A DNA stretch of 16,136 bases, from assembly GCA_023228445.1 (NCBI GenBank), contig JALOBD010000037.1:1-16136 (forward strand). Direction: 5' to 3'. The position numbers and the translations under genes were made by a program. The stretch comes from Sphaerochaeta sp. (lineage in GTDB: Bacteria; Spirochaetota; Spirochaetia; Sphaerochaetales; Sphaerochaetaceae). A model generated the notes under the pieces. It was not told the origin of the DNA. It did not search any database and worked only from the letters and a program-made list of their open reading frames with translations. Of the stretch, positions 15,762-16,136 are shown in pieces (the stretch's first letter is position 1; every line of letters starts with the position of its first letter).

Positions 15762-16136
15762 AGAGGGGGCTTGCCATTGCAAGCAGCGGGGCGACGATCA
15801 TCGCTGGAAGGAAGTTGCCCGTCTTGGTACGGCGGATATCGAGCAGGTTGAAGCCGATCATGAGCAACAGCATCCCACCCACCGCAGCAAGCTCGTTGAT
15901 CCCCCCCTCCCCGAGCGCCGGGGCGATGATGCCACCGGCGAGCGTGAAAAATCCTTGGTAGACGAGGATGAAGAGGGCACTGGCCATCACGCCGATGCCA
16001 TAGGCGGAAGTGAAGATGATCGCCATCGCCCCGTCCATGATCGCCTTGATCATGATCAGGCGGTAGTCTCCCACCGTCCCTGCCTGGATCGAACCGACCA
16101 CCGTCATCGCCCCGCTGCAAAAGAGCAGCGATGCGT
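15730..16136 (-). CDS. DUF554 family membrane protein, 5' end beyond the window
   Basis: The reading frame stays open to the right edge; only the C-terminal 135 or so residues are seen. The visible part starts inside the family segment LLFCSGAMTVVGSIQAG and continues through GDYRLIMIKAIMDGAMAIIF. Several hydrophobic segments follow (around AIIFTSAYGIGVMASALFIL, then FFTLAGGIIAPAL, AAVGGMLLLMIGFNLLDI and FLPAMIVAPLLAMASPLF). This pattern fits DUF554 (YdfK-like) integral membrane proteins, about 220-240 residues, whose role is unknown. The ATG at 16107 is internal, not the start. The stop codon lies inside the helix-turn-helix gene, a tail-to-tail overlap of 32 bp. Confidence 0.82.
   Translation of the reverse strand, partial: ASLLFCSGAMTVVGSIQAGTVGDYRLIMIKAIMDGAMAIIFTSAYGIGVMASALFILVYQGFFTLAGGIIAPALGEGGINELAAVGGMLLLMIGFNLLDIRRTKTGNFLPAMIVAPLLAMASPLFTRLFSMVGL

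Overview
The window comes from a bacterial chromosome, most probably a GC-rich member of the Spirochaetota (Sphaerochaeta- or Treponema-like). The placement rests on the RNA polymerase subunits, which read as spirochaetal, on an Asn in the RpoB rifampicin cluster that is characteristic of naturally rifampicin-resistant spirochaetes, and on the gene order tRNA-Thr / rpmG / tRNA-Trp / secE / nusG. Genus is inference; no 16S gene is present. Most of the window is one core-machinery operon, and no mobile element, CRISPR array or defence system was seen.

Layout. Bases 1-130 lie beyond the operon terminator and hold a near-consensus leftward promoter whose gene is outside the window. Read leftward on the minus strand from about 12,680 to 131 is a single transcription unit of about 12.5 kb: promoter (12654-12682), tRNA-Thr(GGU), rpmG (L33), tRNA-Trp(CCA), secE, nusG, rplK (L11), rplA (L1), rplJ (L10), rplL (L7/L12), rpoB, rpoC, rpsL (S12), rpsG (S7), then an intrinsic terminator (131-158). 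On the plus strand a back-to-back promoter drives glgP (glycogen phosphorylase, 12777-15287). A small CI/XRE-like helix-turn-helix gene (15417-15761) follows, apparently from its own promoter and possibly as a leaderless mRNA. The right edge cuts a DUF554-type membrane protein gene on the minus strand (15730 to the edge), whose 3' end overlaps the helix-turn-helix gene tail to tail.

How the genes work together. The operon co-produces the beta and beta' subunits of RNA polymerase, the elongation factor NusG, the SecE translocon subunit, six ribosomal proteins and a tRNA at each side of rpmG. Spacing within it varies: rplK-rplA, rplA-rplJ, secE-nusG and rpoB-rpoC are tightly coupled (1-15 nt), while nusG-rplK (158 nt), rplL-rpoB (170 nt), rpoC-rpsL (122 nt) and rplJ-rplL (67 nt) hold RNA hairpins that could serve in processing, attenuation or ribosomal-protein feedback. 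tRNA-Trp is enclosed by a perfect 13-bp inverted repeat that looks like a processing stalk.

Nothing in the window looks like a wholly new system. The observations most worth a second look are the tRNA-Trp stalk, the palindrome inside the operon promoter, the array of hairpins before rpoB, the likely leaderless regulator gene with a dyad over its -35 region, and the L33 zinc site lacking its fourth cysteine.
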